From Parapristionchus giblindavisi (lineage: Eukaryota; Nematoda; Chromadorea; Rhabditida; Diplogasteridae): a DNA stretch of 64,000 nt. Positions within the stretch are counted from its first letter, which is position 1; each line of letters starts with the position of its first letter. The notes under the pieces were generated by a model. That model worked only from the letters and a program-made list of their open reading frames with translations. It ran no database searches and was not told the DNA's origin. A program made the translations under genes and the position numbers. Of this stretch, positions 12,322 to 24,500 are shown piece by piece. Where the stretch lies: NCBI GenBank assembly GCA_943737045.1, contig CALSFV010000215.1:868001-932000 (forward strand), in the 5' to 3' direction.

Positions 12322-12395
12322 TGTTGTGTGGCCTGGTGGTTGTGTTTCGGACTTTGCACCCGGTCTACGCTGTTTCGAATCCCCGCTAGTGCTAT
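12322..12395 (+). repeat. tRNA-derived SINE head
   Basis: Box A-like GTGTGGCCTGGTGGTTGTG is followed after about 30 bp by box B-like TGTTTCGAATCCC, the internal promoter arrangement of RNA polymerase III. The acceptor and T stems do not pair well, so this is not a functional tRNA. The layout resembles tRNA-derived SINE heads; the tail is not defined. Confidence 0.55.
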
Positions 12396-12531
12396 GAAGA
12401 AAAATCGACATTGTATTTCCGTGACAACAATTCTACATTATCAGAGCACGTCTTTTTTTATGTTTTATATATTTTTGCTGATTTTTCAAATCAATACTTT
12501 AGACTATTTCGTTGATCATGCATTAGATTAA

Positions 12532-13022
12532 CACATTTTTGAATATTTTGAGTTTATCCTCATTGACTGCCCGAATTCTCAATTTTCTGTATTCTGATCA
12601 TAATTTATGCGTGTCGAGTAGAATAACTCAATAACACACTCGAATCATAATAATTCTCACACCGAAGTGTTTTCATATTATTACTAGGGTAGATCGATAT
12701 TGATCGGTAGTGACAAAGAGGAAATCAATACAAGAATAACTTGAAGTACTGGAAGTTCCTCACTTTTATTATTTTTTTATTATAAAATAATATTAAATTG
12801 AAAAAGTCAGGTACAAATGTGTGTAGCAATCGGCCCTACCGACAGACCGGCTCTATCATGTCTAGTTTTCTATACAAATCATCCATTCTATCCGTTATAA
12901 CCAATCTTGAAACGAGATTAACCATTGTTAGTAATGTCAATGTCCTCTTTCTGTAAGAGAACAAGGAAATAGTATAGACAATGAAGAGATCTTAGAAAGG
13001 GTCTATATCTTATTCATTGTGA
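12532..13022. other. Intergenic upstream of the secreted-protein gene
   Basis: AT-rich, no coding exon. A degenerate palindromic segment at about 12925-13020 resembles the TTAA MITE at 43560 in its middle part. Confidence 0.45.
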
Positions 13023-13738
13023 ATGTTCGTATCAGCATATAATGTCCTTCTTCTTTCATCAATACTCGCTATCAATTCCGCTGCTCCAAATAGAATTGTA
13101 TGATTGCTATCATTGACTTGTAGGCTAAAAAGGGCTGAAAATCATTTATCATGATAATGGTGTAATTGGAATTTCATTACAGAAACGTGGTATGTTTGAA
13201 GAGATTCTCAACCCAGCTGGTGGTATGTCAATATTTCAAAATTCACAAATTATATATAACTAATATCTGGGACAATTTCATTGTTGTAGAAATAACCGAT
13301 GCTCTATTAGATCTTATTGGTATAGTCTTTCGTCCAATTCCAGTCATCGGAGCATTTGTAAGTTTATTAATATGTATTTAAGAAGAATAACTGTAAGGCT
13401 AACCTGTCTCTCTAGTCCAATTTCTCAATTTGCACGAATGAATCACCGAACGATTTCACAATAGCTCTACATTTGTGTTTATTCGCGTAAATATTATTAT
13501 TTTTTAAACTATACGAATCCAGGCTCCGAATGGAACTCTTCTCGGTATCAAAATCAGTCCAATCGCTGACGATGTAGCCACACAAATAGATGGAATTATG
13601 CAACCAGTCAGTTTTTATTTACTTCTTTGTTCAATACAAATAATTGCAGTTCAATCAAATGATGGAAGAATTTGGATGAATCAGATCAGGAATCTTCTAT
13701 GATGATAATATCTATTGTTTCAGCTTTCGATAAATTGA
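13023..13738 (+). CDS. Small secreted protein, unknown family, paralogue A
   Basis: Five exons in frame: 13023-13097, 13183-13222, 13290-13357, 13523-13606 and 13724-13738, giving 93 residues. The first exon encodes a signal peptide (MFVSAYNVLLLSSILAINSA), the second starts with KRG, a possible dibasic processing site just after it. The rest has TDALLDLIGIVF, IPVIGAF and NGTLLGI; NGT is a potential N-glycosylation site. The gene is convergent with its paralogue at 14049-14898: exons 1-3 have exactly the same lengths (75, 40, 68 nt) and phases, and the proteins share the KRG, TDxxL, IPxxGA and NGTxLGI positions. No cysteine framework or known domain is visible. The fourth donor reads GTCAGT. 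The last exon is only five codons and is the least certain part. Confidence 0.7.
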
Positions 13739-14048
13739 AATGTGCTAATTGTATGCCGTGTTGTATTCTCGACATTTCACAAATGTGCGAACAAATATTC
13801 CAAAGGTTAGAAGAGAAACGAGAATAGTGCACACTTTTCCAGCAATAAGAGGGCAACACAATACAATGACCAAAGTGTATTGATTTTATATTTAGAAGAT
13901 CAAGAGAAGTGATAAATTAAAATAAGTGGACTCAATGGAAAAATAGCAGACTGGAAAAATAAAAACGTAATTTTAAATTATCAATTTGTATTATTGATTA
14001 TTGATTGTTGTTGAGGTATTGAGACAATTTCTTCGTCGTTCAGTTCTG

Positions 14049-14898
14049 TCAAGGGGCCGCCGTAGATACAACTGGTGGTGCCTAAAAGAATTATATTTTT
14101 TTAAATATACATGTTATGAAGGGGCAAGGCATGCCTCTGTCGTAGATCCTCCTAGAAGTCTGGTGAACTGGAATTCATATCGATTAGCTTGATCAAAACC
14201 GATAAATCAACTCACGGAATCGAAGAAATTCTCTAATTGGGATATAAAACTGTTTAAAGCGTTTTCAATACCAAGAAACGTTCCATTAGTAGCCTAAATT
14301 TTTTTAAAACTAAAAATATAATAAAGTAAGGTGAAATTAGACTAACAATAGCTCCTACACCGGGGATTCCGCTTACGATGGCAGCGTCAGCATTCAATAT
14401 ATTGTCGGTTAGATCTATGTTTAAAATGTCATTGATATGCGCATAGTATCGAGTACCCGTAGAGTATTGACTGGTGCCATATACCATGTGATCCTGAGTA
14501 AGAGTCAGTAGTAAAAAGTTGCCAAATGTCCGTCTGTTTTCTCAAGGCCAACAGACATTTGTCAACTTTTTTAAAACTTTTCATAGTCAGAATCACATGG
14601 CCACTAGTCATAAATCCTCGGCGACTTGATACCGTGTAAAATGTATTTTTTTATAGTTTAATTAATTAATTCTCACTTCCGAGGGTTTGCAAGATGTTAT
14701 CAGCAAGACCACGCTTCTGCAATATATTTCATGTACAAATGTTCATAATGAGTCATCATACAAATCATCCATTTAAAAAATAAATTTAAAATATCATATA
14801 AAATATAAGAAAAATGTTGTAACTTCTCTATAAGGAGTTGCAATAGTCAATACAAGAATTGATGCAAGAAGTAATAGGGTTAAGATCTTCATAGACAT
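14049..14898 (-). CDS. Small secreted protein, unknown family, paralogue B
   Basis: Five minus-strand exons: 14898-14824, 14716-14677, 14414-14347, 14293-14216 and 14081-14049, giving 97 residues. The start MSMKILTLLLLASILVLTIA is a clear signal peptide, followed by TPYRE and KRG at the exon 2 start. Then come LTDNILNADAAIV, IPGVGAI, NGTFLGI and a short Ala/Pro/Val tail. It faces paralogue A tail-to-tail with about 310 bp between the stop codons, so the pair arose by inverted duplication. Conserved phase and length of three exons plus conserved NGT argue that both were selected as proteins. No function is recognised; a short secreted peptide or peptide precursor is the simplest reading. Confidence 0.75.
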
Positions 14899-16986
14899 TT
14901 ACTTGACAATGTTACGAAATAGTGGAAGTTTACGCATGTCTCTTCAACTAACGGATGGCCTTTTTATACAATCACAATTATTCCATAGTATTGATCAATT
15001 CGATATACTGAATAAATTACCTGCAATTGTGTTATCAACGTGTACACAACAGAGAACGAAACGAATACTTGCCTAAACATTTCCTCATGGGAAGGTTTCT
15101 TTCTGTTCAGGAATAAAATTTCTGTGACGGGAATTATTGTTGAATAAAAATATTCGCTCATTATCTTTTTAGTTTACTTTCTTTTGTGTCTTTGTCTACA
15201 TTATCCTAAATATCTAACGTCTTTTAAAAAAGATTAAAAAAGAATCACAAGATTTTGAACCACTGAATTTCACTCGTATAAACAAGATGCAAATGAGAAT
15301 TTCAGATGAAACTATCAATATACACATAAAACAAAACGCGGAAAAAGAAAGATGTGTATTTTTAAAAAATTTCATTAATTCTTTATCGTTGAGTTATCTG
15401 ATAAGGCAGCAGAATCAATTAAATATTGGTTTACTATGGCTGTAGTTTCATATTTAAAAAAATTGATATTCGTCGGTCTGACCAGCGTACATACATAATA
15501 GCGCTAACTTCCATATCGTCAAGTATTTTCTTGGCTTTGAATGTTTGTTCAGACCGCTTATAGGATAAGGCACAAAGAAAAGTGTATTATCAACTTTGTG
15601 TCAAGATATATTGACATATTGACATGAGATATATTAACGATTAGCAATTTTTCAATGCATTGAAATAATATATTGTGCAGAAATATAATTTTTCTAACGT
15701 CCAAAAGAAAATGATCAGTACCTCATTGTCAGTCATACAGTATCAAAAAATTTATTCATGTGTTTGATGATCTCGTATCATGCGAGTCGTATGTTCATTT
15801 AAAAAAAATTCACTCGGTATTTTGTGCTAATATAAAATAAATCTTACATTTAAACACATCAAATCTCGATTTTTGTTTTTTTTTTTAATTTGTGGACAAA
15901 GATCAAAGATCAAAGTTCGATAATGCTTAGAAAATAACAGATTTCAACAGAATAGGCACAGTGGCGAGAGCAGTAAGAAAAGATTTTGATATGCTATATA
16001 TAGAGAATATATTGACAACCACATCGACAGTCATGAATTGATCTCTGAAAATAAGTTCCGATAGTTTAAACAACCACAAACTTTCAATCATCTCTTATGA
16101 ACGATATTAGAAACTTTGTAGTATTCAGCAATAATCAGAACGACTATTGTAGTAAACGTCGTCTCGTATACGATCGTAGACGACTCGTCATTGCTTCATC
16201 TACCATGGTAAAGTGCACTTTATCTGGAAAAGACCGTCATAATCTTTTGTGTTTCCCTCGATATCCAAACTGAACATTGAACATGATAGATTTTGAGTGT
16301 ATTTTTCTTTTCAAGGAAGGGAATACTTTCCAGTGGAGAGTCTCATGTGTGCACTATTTTATACCTTTTCCAAACAGAAATCAATATAGTTTTAGATTTT
16401 TTTTATTATGATGCACATGGACAGTAATTTCAAAGATCAAATGACACAAGTCTTATTGTTAGTTAAAATAATTGGAAAGATATTGTGCTTTGAATGCAAA
16501 AAAAGACGTTCCTCTAAAGCACGGAAGTGATATCAAGTACTTTTGACACGGCCATCCAAGCCCTTAAGAAAAGTCGCTCGCAATTAAAAAGATTTAACGT
16601 GAACGAAATAACAAAAACAGGAAGAAGAAATAGAGCCAAAGTGAATCATATCACTATATTAAACTAAATTAATAAATAATATTAATAAAAAAGTTTCTAA
16701 AAAACAAAAAAACATCAAGAACTAACGAAAGGAATCACACTGTTCCAAAAAAAATTTTTTGAAAATTATGTTTGAAATGCGCGCTCTTGAATTCTCATAC
16801 GGAAATCTTTCAAAACTTGGCAATTTGCCATGATCATTTTTGGAGCGACCCCTTGGATGGCCGTGATTTTGATGAATGGCCGTGATTTTGATGACTACAA
16901 ATCATGCAACATAAATTCCATTGCTGCTAAAAAGTAATTAAAATGCAATGACACTGGTCCGAAAATGGATGGGCGTACATACATAT
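14899..16986. other. Intergenic, no gene seen
   Basis: AT-rich with short ORFs only. It includes the small palindrome around TCGTATACGA near 16165-16190. No coding exon, RNA gene or complete transposon was identified. Confidence 0.5.
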
Positions 16987-17164
16987 ACTCAGGCAAATCG
17001 TTTTGAATCTAATTAGATCAATTTTAGAACAAACTAGGGCTAAATTAGTTTCAAAAATCTCTCTGATTAGATTCAAAAAACGTTCTGATTAGATTCAAAA
17101 AGACGCATGTTCCGATTAGATTCAAAAAATGCGCCGATTAGATTCAAAGCGATTTACCTGAGTA
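16987..17164. mobile_element. Short MITE with internal GATTAGATTCAAAAA repeats
   Basis: The left end ACTCAGGCAAATCGTTTTGA is matched in inverse orientation by the right end (AAGCGATTTACCTGAGT). The interior repeats GATTAGATTCAAA four times between 17058 and 17145. At 178 bp with terminal inverted repeats and no ORF it is a typical MITE; TA flanks both ends. Confidence 0.7.
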
Positions 17165-17389
17165 GGTACTGTAGCTTTCGATTTTTTTATTTCTCCCGTG
17201 TTTTATTTTCTATGTACATTGCTGATTTTTCGTGTATATAGTAGAAAGACAGTAGTCTTGATGAGGTGAAGGAGTTCACGTTTTGAAAGCCCGACAACAT
17301 TTATAGCATCTTCATTTCCATAATGGAAGTAACTATAGAAAAGATTGAGGAAGAATCGAGAACACGTGCCAAATTAGTTCGAGTGACTT

Positions 17390-19646
17390 CATATCACGGG
17401 TCTCCGGTAAAAGTGTAGAAAGGCCTGCCACTATGATTTTTTTTTGTCTCCGATTTCGATGAAAGTCGGTCAGTGTGTGTAGCTGGGGGCCATGAGAAAG
17501 CCTAGCCACTTGATTTGGCCAAAATTCCAGATTATCGATTTTTTGTGATCTACCCTGAAAATGATCATAACTCGGTTCATTTTCATCGTACAGCGAGCTG
17601 ACAGGTGTCGTTCGAACCGTATTATAATGCTCTCAAAAAAAGTGTTTCATGACCCGTTCGCTGCAAGTCGTCTTCAGGGCGAAAAACGCGAAAAACACAT
17701 TTTTTGAAAAAAAATGTTACCTGTTCTCGAAAATTTTCTCTTGAGTACACGCATATTATTGCAGAAAATAAGTGATCAGATGACGTACAAAGTCGGTATG
17801 TTGTTCATTTGCCGTATCTCTGTCCCCCCAATACCGTTTAATAGAGTACACGGGACTTAGTCATTTTTTTTCCACCTCAACAGCTTTTCGATCGTATCTG
17901 CCTTCAAAATGGTCCAATCTAATCACTACATTTTCTCTATTTTCATATTTTCATTGATTCCAATGAATGAAAGGAAAGGAAATTATTCTTTGTACAGCTA
18001 AAAACTACCCAATCGACTTTATTTTATATTATACATGAAAACAATAGAATACAAGTAAGCAATCAATATGCAATTATCAACATCACTGATCGAAAACGAG
18101 GGATGTAGACAAGTCAGGGGCCGCATTCGTGAACAGTGTTCATCTCGAACCCGTTGTTGGTGTGCAGCAAATGCTCTGTCACTTTCCTCCGTCACTGGAA
18201 TCTTGAACGTCACTGGGACAGAGGAGAGCACAAGATCAGACCGGAGAGAGTATCAATGATGGATTTCGCCCTAGGACTGTACAATAGAATGCTCGAGGAG
18301 GTTCAGCAAGGAGTCGGAATCGGTCCAATGTCGGAATCATTCAAGGAATACGAGAAGACACCGAAGCATCCGAGACGCATAGGATGGGCACTTCGCATTC
18401 GGAAGAAGAGTGCCCCATACGATTCTGTTGCCAAGCAGATGGTGGTCGATCAATTCGAGGAATTCTACGCAGTCAGGAACAAGCTGAGAGCAGAAGAAGT
18501 CGAGAAGAGAATGAAGGCCAGAACGCACCCCGCTAACCGATGTCACACGATCAGATCATGAACTGCATTCGGAGTCTGCTAGCGAAGAAGAAGGAGGAGA
18601 CAGAGAAGAAGCTGAGCAACACAACAGCCAAGAGAGATGTGGCACTAGATATGGATTTCATCAAAAACTGGGAGAAGGACTACGATGAGGAGGGAGGAGG
18701 AATTGAGGATGAAGTGAAAGTACATGAGAATGATCTGACTATCTCCTCCGATGCAATCTACAACTGGATGAAAACCGAGATGAACACTTTGTTCACGAAT
18801 GCGGCCCCTGACTTGTCTACATCCCTCGTTTTCGATCAGTGATGTTGATAATGGCATATTGATTGCTTACTTGTATTCTATTGTTTTCATGTATAATATA
18901 AAATAAAGTCGATTGGGTAGTTTTTAGCTGTACAAAGAATAATTTCCTTTCCTTTCATTCATTGGAATCAATGAAAATATGAAAATAGAGAAAATGTAGT
19001 GATTTTCCTCGAATAACTCGAAAATGGGTTGTCATAGCTATTCGATCATCAAAGAACTTTTTATTCGCCTTTTCGAGAGCATCATTTTCCTTTTTTAGAT
19101 TAGTTTTTTAGATTGGACCATTTTGAAGGCAGATACGATCGAAAAGCTGTTGAGGTGGAAAAAAATGACTAAGCCCCGTGTACTCTATTAAACGGTATTG
19201 GGGGGACAGAGATACGGCAAATGAACAACATACCGGCTTTGTACGTCATCTGATCACTTATTTTCTGCAATAATATGCGTGTACTCAAGAGAAAATTTTC
19301 GAGAACAGGTAACATTTTTTTCAAAAAATGTGTTTTTCGCGTTTTTCGCCCTGAAGACGACTTTGCAGCGAACGGGTCATGAAACACTTTTTTGAGAGCA
19401 TTATAATACGGTTCGAATGACACCTGTCAGCTCGCTGTACGATGAAAATGAACCGAGTTATGATCATTTTCAGGGTAGATCACAAAAAATCGATAATCTG
19501 GAATTTTGGCCAAATCAAGTGGCTAGGCTTTCTCATGGCCCCCAACTACACACACTGACCGACTTTCATCGAAATCGGAGACAAAAAAAATCATAGTGGC
19601 AGACCCGGCCGTTTTTGCTACACTTTTACAGGAGACCCGTGATATG
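17390..19646. mobile_element. 2.3-kb foldback element carrying a captured gene fragment
   Basis: The outer ends CATATCACGGGTCTCC and GGAGACCCGTGATATG are inverted copies, and the inverted similarity runs inward for about 0.75 kb on each side (left arm to about 18147, right arm from about 18776). The right arm has about 95 extra bases near 19000-19095. The right arm contains the last codons, stop and 3' UTR (with AATAAA near 18901) of the zinc-finger reading frame, and the left arm is the reverse complement of that 3' region. So the element looks like an inverted duplication of a gene's 3' end and flank. No transposase frame is seen. Confidence 0.85.
18136..18842 (+). pseudogene. C2H2 zinc-finger transposon-associated protein, frameshifted
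   Basis: Two overlapping frames read as one protein after a one-base shift near 18540. The first (18136-18561) opens with a C2H2 finger CSKCSVTFLRHWNLERHW...H, then a helical region (MDFALGLYNRMLEEVQ, GWALRIRKK). The second (from 18540) continues DQIMNCIRSLLAKKKEE and ends at 18842. The order finger, DxAxxLYxxxLEE, GWALxxxKK, then QIxxxxxRLxAKK matches a family of C2H2 proteins repeated in many invertebrate genomes, which I recall from general knowledge and could not search. The codons read GTG (not ATG) at 18136, so the true start is lost. It sits in the single-copy centre of the foldback, with its C-terminus in the right arm. Confidence 0.55.
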
Positions 19647-20798
19647 TGCAAATAGACACAAAAATACATTTCCAATCAATCGATAATCACATCCCAGAAC
19701 AAGCATAGTATTGAGCTATTTGACTCTTCAAGATAATGGATTAAACATTTATTTCACTGTTCATGGAAATTTAAATCAATGTTCAATCTTTTCTCTAATT
19801 TCTTGGAAATAAACGAGTTTTTGTTTTCAATCGATAACCTAAAATATTCCATTGTTATCCATCACCCGTGGTTCACTATTAGAAACCGTTAAAAAAGAAT
19901 TTTAATTTAAATCACGTACACTTGTCGTGACTGCACAACTACAGTATACTGTAACTATAGTATACTGTAGTTGTGCGATCCCTGTAAGCTTCCTCAATGT
20001 AAATAATCATGTTGACGTACTTTAACTCTATACAAGTATTCTAATGAATGGACACAAACCCAATCATTCTTCGTATTCATTGCCCACTACTCCAGAAGCC
20101 AAGATTGGGGTTTGATCTTTTGAACTGATTTATGTAATCACAATGTTCAGGTACCCGGTGTAACCTAGTTTAGTTTCTGAGGGATAAACTATACTTGACC
20201 TAGTCCTACCCTAGCTCCGGCTACTTTTGAGGTGATCTGGGCTTTTGGAGTAGTGCCAGGATAATGGGAATCGAATCGATTAGCAAAGTAGCTGTTAATC
20301 AAGAGAATCTTTTCTCATCCTCACTCTTCTACATATAGAAATTGAGCATTCCTTGATGCTATAGTACACAAGTCAAATGTCACTTTGATCCTTATCCCTT
20401 ACTTTGCAATATAGGGTCAATCTTGAGTACAATCGATCGGAAGAAGTAACAGATGTACCGAAATGTGTCTCTCTTATCATTTCCTCCAACTTACACTAGA
20501 CCATTCAACCCCAATCTATAGTCTATAGACTACATGCTACGTAAAATACAAAGTTAATTATTAATTAATGAATTTATTACAAGAGTTAATTCGGTTAGTA
20601 CCGCGTAAATGGTTGAAATTCGAAGAATCTTAACTGTCTTTGTGGTGAAAACTAAACTCAATTTGCAATTGACTAATTCGTAAAAGATCAGTAAGAATCA
20701 TCGCTCAATGGGATAATGGAACAGATGAGATCGGCATAATTACAGATAGTGAGATGAGGGTAGTGAGTGATGGACAAGCATAAGTGAGATCGAATAGA
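19647..20798. other. Intergenic between foldback and histone H1
   Basis: No coding exon. It contains the palindrome at 19933-19976 and the 3' flank of the minus-strand H1 gene, with no obvious histone 3' stem-loop directly after the stop. Confidence 0.5.
19933..19976. repeat. Perfect 18-bp inverted repeat (hairpin)
   Basis: GCACAACTACAGTATACT and its exact reverse complement are separated by 8 bases. Repeated GTATAC and TACAGTA words inside suggest a tiny MITE relic or a paired binding site. No gene is nearby on either side. Confidence 0.8.
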
Positions 20799-21822
20799 TT
20801 AGGCTTTAGTAGCCTTCTTTGCTACCTTGGGCTTGGGTGCTGCCTTCTTCTTGGGGGTCTTGGGCTTAGAGGCGGCTTTGGTCTTCTTGGGAGTCGTTGC
20901 CTTCTTGGGCTTGGCTGGAGACTTAGCGGCCTTCTTGGTGGCAGACTTCTTCTTGGGGCTCTTAGGCTTCTTTTCAGTGGTAGCAGCCTTCTTTTCGCTC
21001 GTAGCATCCTTCTTGACGACCTTCTTGGTCTTGGGCTTGACGGTCTGAAGGGAACAGATATTAATAATCTTTCACGAAATGATAGTTGATAGTAAGTTGG
21101 TCATGCACATTTACAGGTTCATGTTGCACGAATGAAGTTAAAAACTACAGAACTCGATTATAACGAATTGAAAAGTACCTTGGGGGCCTTGGCCTTAGCA
21201 CTCTCGGATAGACGGAATCGTCCGGTGGCTCCGGTTCCCTTAGGTTGAGTGAGCACTCCACTCAGTACACCACGCTTGAGGGCTTGGCGGAGATGGGCAT
21301 TGATCTGCAATTAAATTAGTGTAAATTATGAAATCTACTATTCTAACGATATGAACAAATGAACTATAAATAGGAAATAGCACGAATCAACAGAAGAATG
21401 AATTAAAGTCCCCGTAATAGAGCCCTCCCTAAAGACACTTTCAGGGAAAGTGATCGAGGGGGACTAGTAGAGCTTAAGCCATGACCAACCTGAGCGTCAT
21501 TGCCTCCCAGCTTATAGCTAGCAGTGATGAACTTTCTGATGGCCTGGGTAGACGTTCCCTTTCTGTCCTTGTCATCCTTGATAGCGGCCTTTATCATGGC
21601 CTCGTAGGTAGGATGGCTCGCGGGAGCTTTTGCCTTGGGTGACTTGGGCGTCTTAGCCTGCAAAAAACTTTATGAAAATTGAGCTAGTGGTTGAAGAAAA
21701 CAGTTATCAGAACGAAATAAAAAAGAATGTAAAAATAATACAAGAAAAGGAATTACCTTGGTAGCCTTCTTGACTGATGCAGCCTTGGCTGGTGCAGCAA
21801 CTACAGCAGGAGCGTCAGACAT
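20799..21822 (-). CDS. Linker histone H1
   Basis: Four minus-strand exons: 21822-21757, 21657-21490, 21304-21179 and 21044-20799, all phase 0, giving 201 residues. The N-terminal tail (MSDAPAVVAAPAKAASVKKA) leads into the winged-helix H15 domain: SHPTYEAMIKAAIKDDKDRK, KFITASYKLG, then INAHLRQALKRGV and PKGTGATGRFRL. The rest is a Lys/Ala/Pro-rich DNA-compacting tail with SPAK, SPKK and TPKK repeats, ending VAKKATKA. It binds linker DNA at the nucleosome dyad. The globular domain resembles nematode and some lophotrochozoan H1 rather than insect or vertebrate H1. Introns indicate a replacement-type, polyadenylated histone gene. A TATA box lies 70-77 bp upstream of the ATG. Confidence 0.95.
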
Positions 21823-21891
21823 TGTATGTAAAGTAGATTGGTAGATTTCCCGCGAAGAAGAGAGAGTGAGCGTGTCCCTAACACTCTCTCG

Positions 21892-21899
21892 TTTATATA
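21892..21899 (-). promoter_or_regulatory. TATA box of the histone H1 gene
   Basis: TATATAAA on the minus strand, about 70 bp before the H1 start codon, leaving room for a 5' leader of about 40 bases. Confidence 0.7.
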
Positions 21900-22068
21900 C
21901 CCGGCCTAACCGATCGGGCACTAACACCACTCTAGCGCGCTCGAGAGAGACCCTTGCACTAGCGAAATGCGCATAGTGTGCTCTACGAAACTTCTTATTA
22001 CTTTATCATATCAGAATTATTTTAAATATATTATATACTGTTCGAAAGCTAAGGATCTTGGCTACAAG

Positions 22069-22248
22069 ATGAACATGAAATTGAACTTGCAAGTTTCGAA
22101 ACCAGAGTATAGCAATGCGAAAAACATGTCAATCAGCGATTTGCATGAGACGTTCGCGCATATTTACCAGTTGTTTCTCGAAGATAGTAAGTGCTACGAT
22201 TTCAAGGGTTACATTTTCGGAAAGCTGAAGTTCTGGCGGATAGAATGA
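22069..22248 (+). CDS. Unrecognised short reading frame
   Basis: A 59-codon frame from ATG 22069 with balanced composition (SKPEYSNAKNMSISDLHETF, then HIYQLFLEDSKCYDF), less AT-driven than neighbouring frames, so it may be a real exon. It lies head-to-head with H1. The frame is open upstream to 21967. No domain is recognised and no splice partner was found; it could also be a transposon remnant. Confidence 0.3.
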   Translation: MNMKLNLQVSKPEYSNAKNMSISDLHETFAHIYQLFLEDSKCYDFKGYIFGKLKFWRIE

Positions 22249-23301
22249 TGTATGATGCATTACAATTTGTGAAGAAGTAAAGTTATGATAATCATGCAAA
22301 TCAGACACACTAATACTGGTTCTTCTCTTTTTCTTAATTTGACTCTATTTCTTCAGTGGTGACCTATATTTGATTATATATCATTGAAAAGAGAAAATTC
22401 TAAGCTTTCTAATGACATATCGCATTCTCGTTTCCACCAAGTGGTTCCTGGGCTACATCAGATTCTGCGAGGTGAGGTCGCATAGAGAAATTTCGAGCGT
22501 AAACGAATTCTATTGATCCATTTTCCTCTCACTATGGTATGTCATTCCATTAGTTTTACTAAAACGAACAAACCACTTGTACAGTGCCTTATACTATTTC
22601 GCTTGAAATGTAACGAGTATTTCAGATGTTTTTACAGTGTTGCGTCTAACTGTTCTCTCACAGTAGAAAACAAAAGGTCCACGCATTTGTTTAGGTTATT
22701 TTTCACATTTGAATAATATTCACATTCACTTCTTAAAATGTTGAATATCTATATCTGTTATTCAAGGAAGATAACAGTTGAAAGTTTCCAATTTATTGTA
22801 AGAAACATCAAGAACTCCTCATAACTCCTCATAAATGAGATGTCAGACAACAAGATATGAAGATTTATGACATCTACCTGATTAATGGAAGGCACAAAAA
22901 CGATCTCTCACTAAAATCTCGCAAATGGTTTAATGAAGGAAGACAATAATATAATAGATACAAGATCTTTAATATTAGGGTATTCTTATCATATTTTGCT
23001 GTTCACTTTATGTATAATTGGTGTGGCACTGTGTAAACATATCTATATGTCTTTCTCTTTCTTTTCTTTTTTTGTATAGTTCTTTTTCATCCATATTCTG
23101 ACTATTGCAAATTGTTTTCAATAGAAATATATGTTAATAAATGGTGAACTGCCTCTCCAGTTCTTATACTATTTCTACACTCTCTATGTATGAGAGAGCA
23201 TTCTATGATGACGAGAACTTATTGTTAGTTCAGTGATGACTAATTATGCACGAAGTAAATTTCCGAAGGACATCTTCATCGGAAGAAGAATGAATAATCA
23301 A
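22249..23301. other. Intergenic, no gene seen
   Basis: AT-rich sequence between the short frame and the 51-bp minisatellite. Nothing supported. Confidence 0.5.
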
Positions 23302-24066
23302 TCCGAATATTGTCACTCCTCTTCGATCTTTTACAATATCCATCTCATTAAATCCGAATATTGTCACTCCTCTTCGATCTTTTACAATATCCATCTCATT
23401 CAATCCGAATATTGTCACTCCTCTTCGATCTTTTACAATATCCATCTCATTAAATCCGAATATTGTCACTCCTCTTCGATCTTTTACAATATCCATCTCA
23501 TTCAATCCGAATATTGTCACTCCTCTTCGATCTTTTACAATATCCATCTCATTCAATCCGAATATTGTCACTCCTCTTCGATCTTTTACAATATCCATCT
23601 CATTCAATCCGAATATTGTCACTCCTCTTCGATCTTTTACAATATCCATCTCATTCAATCCGAATATTGTCACTCCTCTTCGATCTTTTACAATATCCAT
23701 CTCATTCAATCCGAATATTGTCACTCCTCTTCGATCTTTTACAATATCCATCTCATTCAATCCGAATATTGTCACTCCTCTTCGATCTTTTACAATATCC
23801 ATCTCATTCAATCCGAATATTGTCACTCCTCTTCGATCTTTTACAATATCCATCTCATTCAATCCGAATATTGTCACTCCTCTTCGATCTTTTACAATAT
23901 CCATCTCATTCAATCCGAATATTGTCACTCCTCTTCGATCTTTTACAATATCCATCTCATTCAATCCGAATATTGTCACTCCTCTTCGATCTTTTACAAT
24001 ATCCATCTCATTCAATCCGAATATTGTCACTCCTCTTCGATCTTTTACAATATCCATCTCATTCGC
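23302..24066. repeat. 51-bp minisatellite, 15 copies
   Basis: Fifteen head-to-tail units of 51 bp, almost identical; most variation is one C/A change giving CTCATTCAAT or CTCATTAAAT. Because 51 is a multiple of three and the unit has no stop in several frames, three long frames stay open through the array: plus SEYCHSSSIFYNIHLIQ, plus a second frame with LLFDLLQYPSHS, and minus NEMDIVKDRRGVTIFGL. The minus frame (24081-23230, ATG start, 283 codons) looks most protein-like. None has independent support, so I annotate the DNA repeat only. Confidence 0.97.
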
Positions 24067-24500
24067 ATCCCATCGATGCATTTTCTAGTCGAATTAATCT
24101 TATAAGAATAAGAAATGTCTTTCTGACAAATAATCGTACATTTATGTATAAGAAATTCACTGATAAGAAAGTGATTTTATATTCAAAACTCCGCCCATTT
24201 CTTCTATAATTTCTTAAAACTAAGAAATATAAGGAATATGAAATTGGAAATAGAGTGAATTTTCTCCGTAAGTATCTTCACTTCTAGAATTCTCACTTCA
24301 TCCGATCTTTTCATTTTGTATGGTTCGATTGAACCGTAAATAGAGAAAATGTAGAGAGAGTGGAGATTCTTCTCTTTTTTTTCATTTGAACAGGTCATTA
24401 TCAACAGTTCACGGTATGTTTTTGTTGTTCATGAAAACGTTGAAGAACAAGTAGTGAAACACAACTGAATTGCTGTTAGCAGATGACAACTAGGCAAATT

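Noticed and set aside
12322..12395. Functional tRNA gene
   Set aside because: Acceptor and T stems do not pair; only the internal promoter boxes are preserved, so I call a SINE head.
23302..24066. CRISPR-like array
   Set aside because: Units are contiguous 51-bp tandem repeats with no spacers, in a eukaryotic genome.
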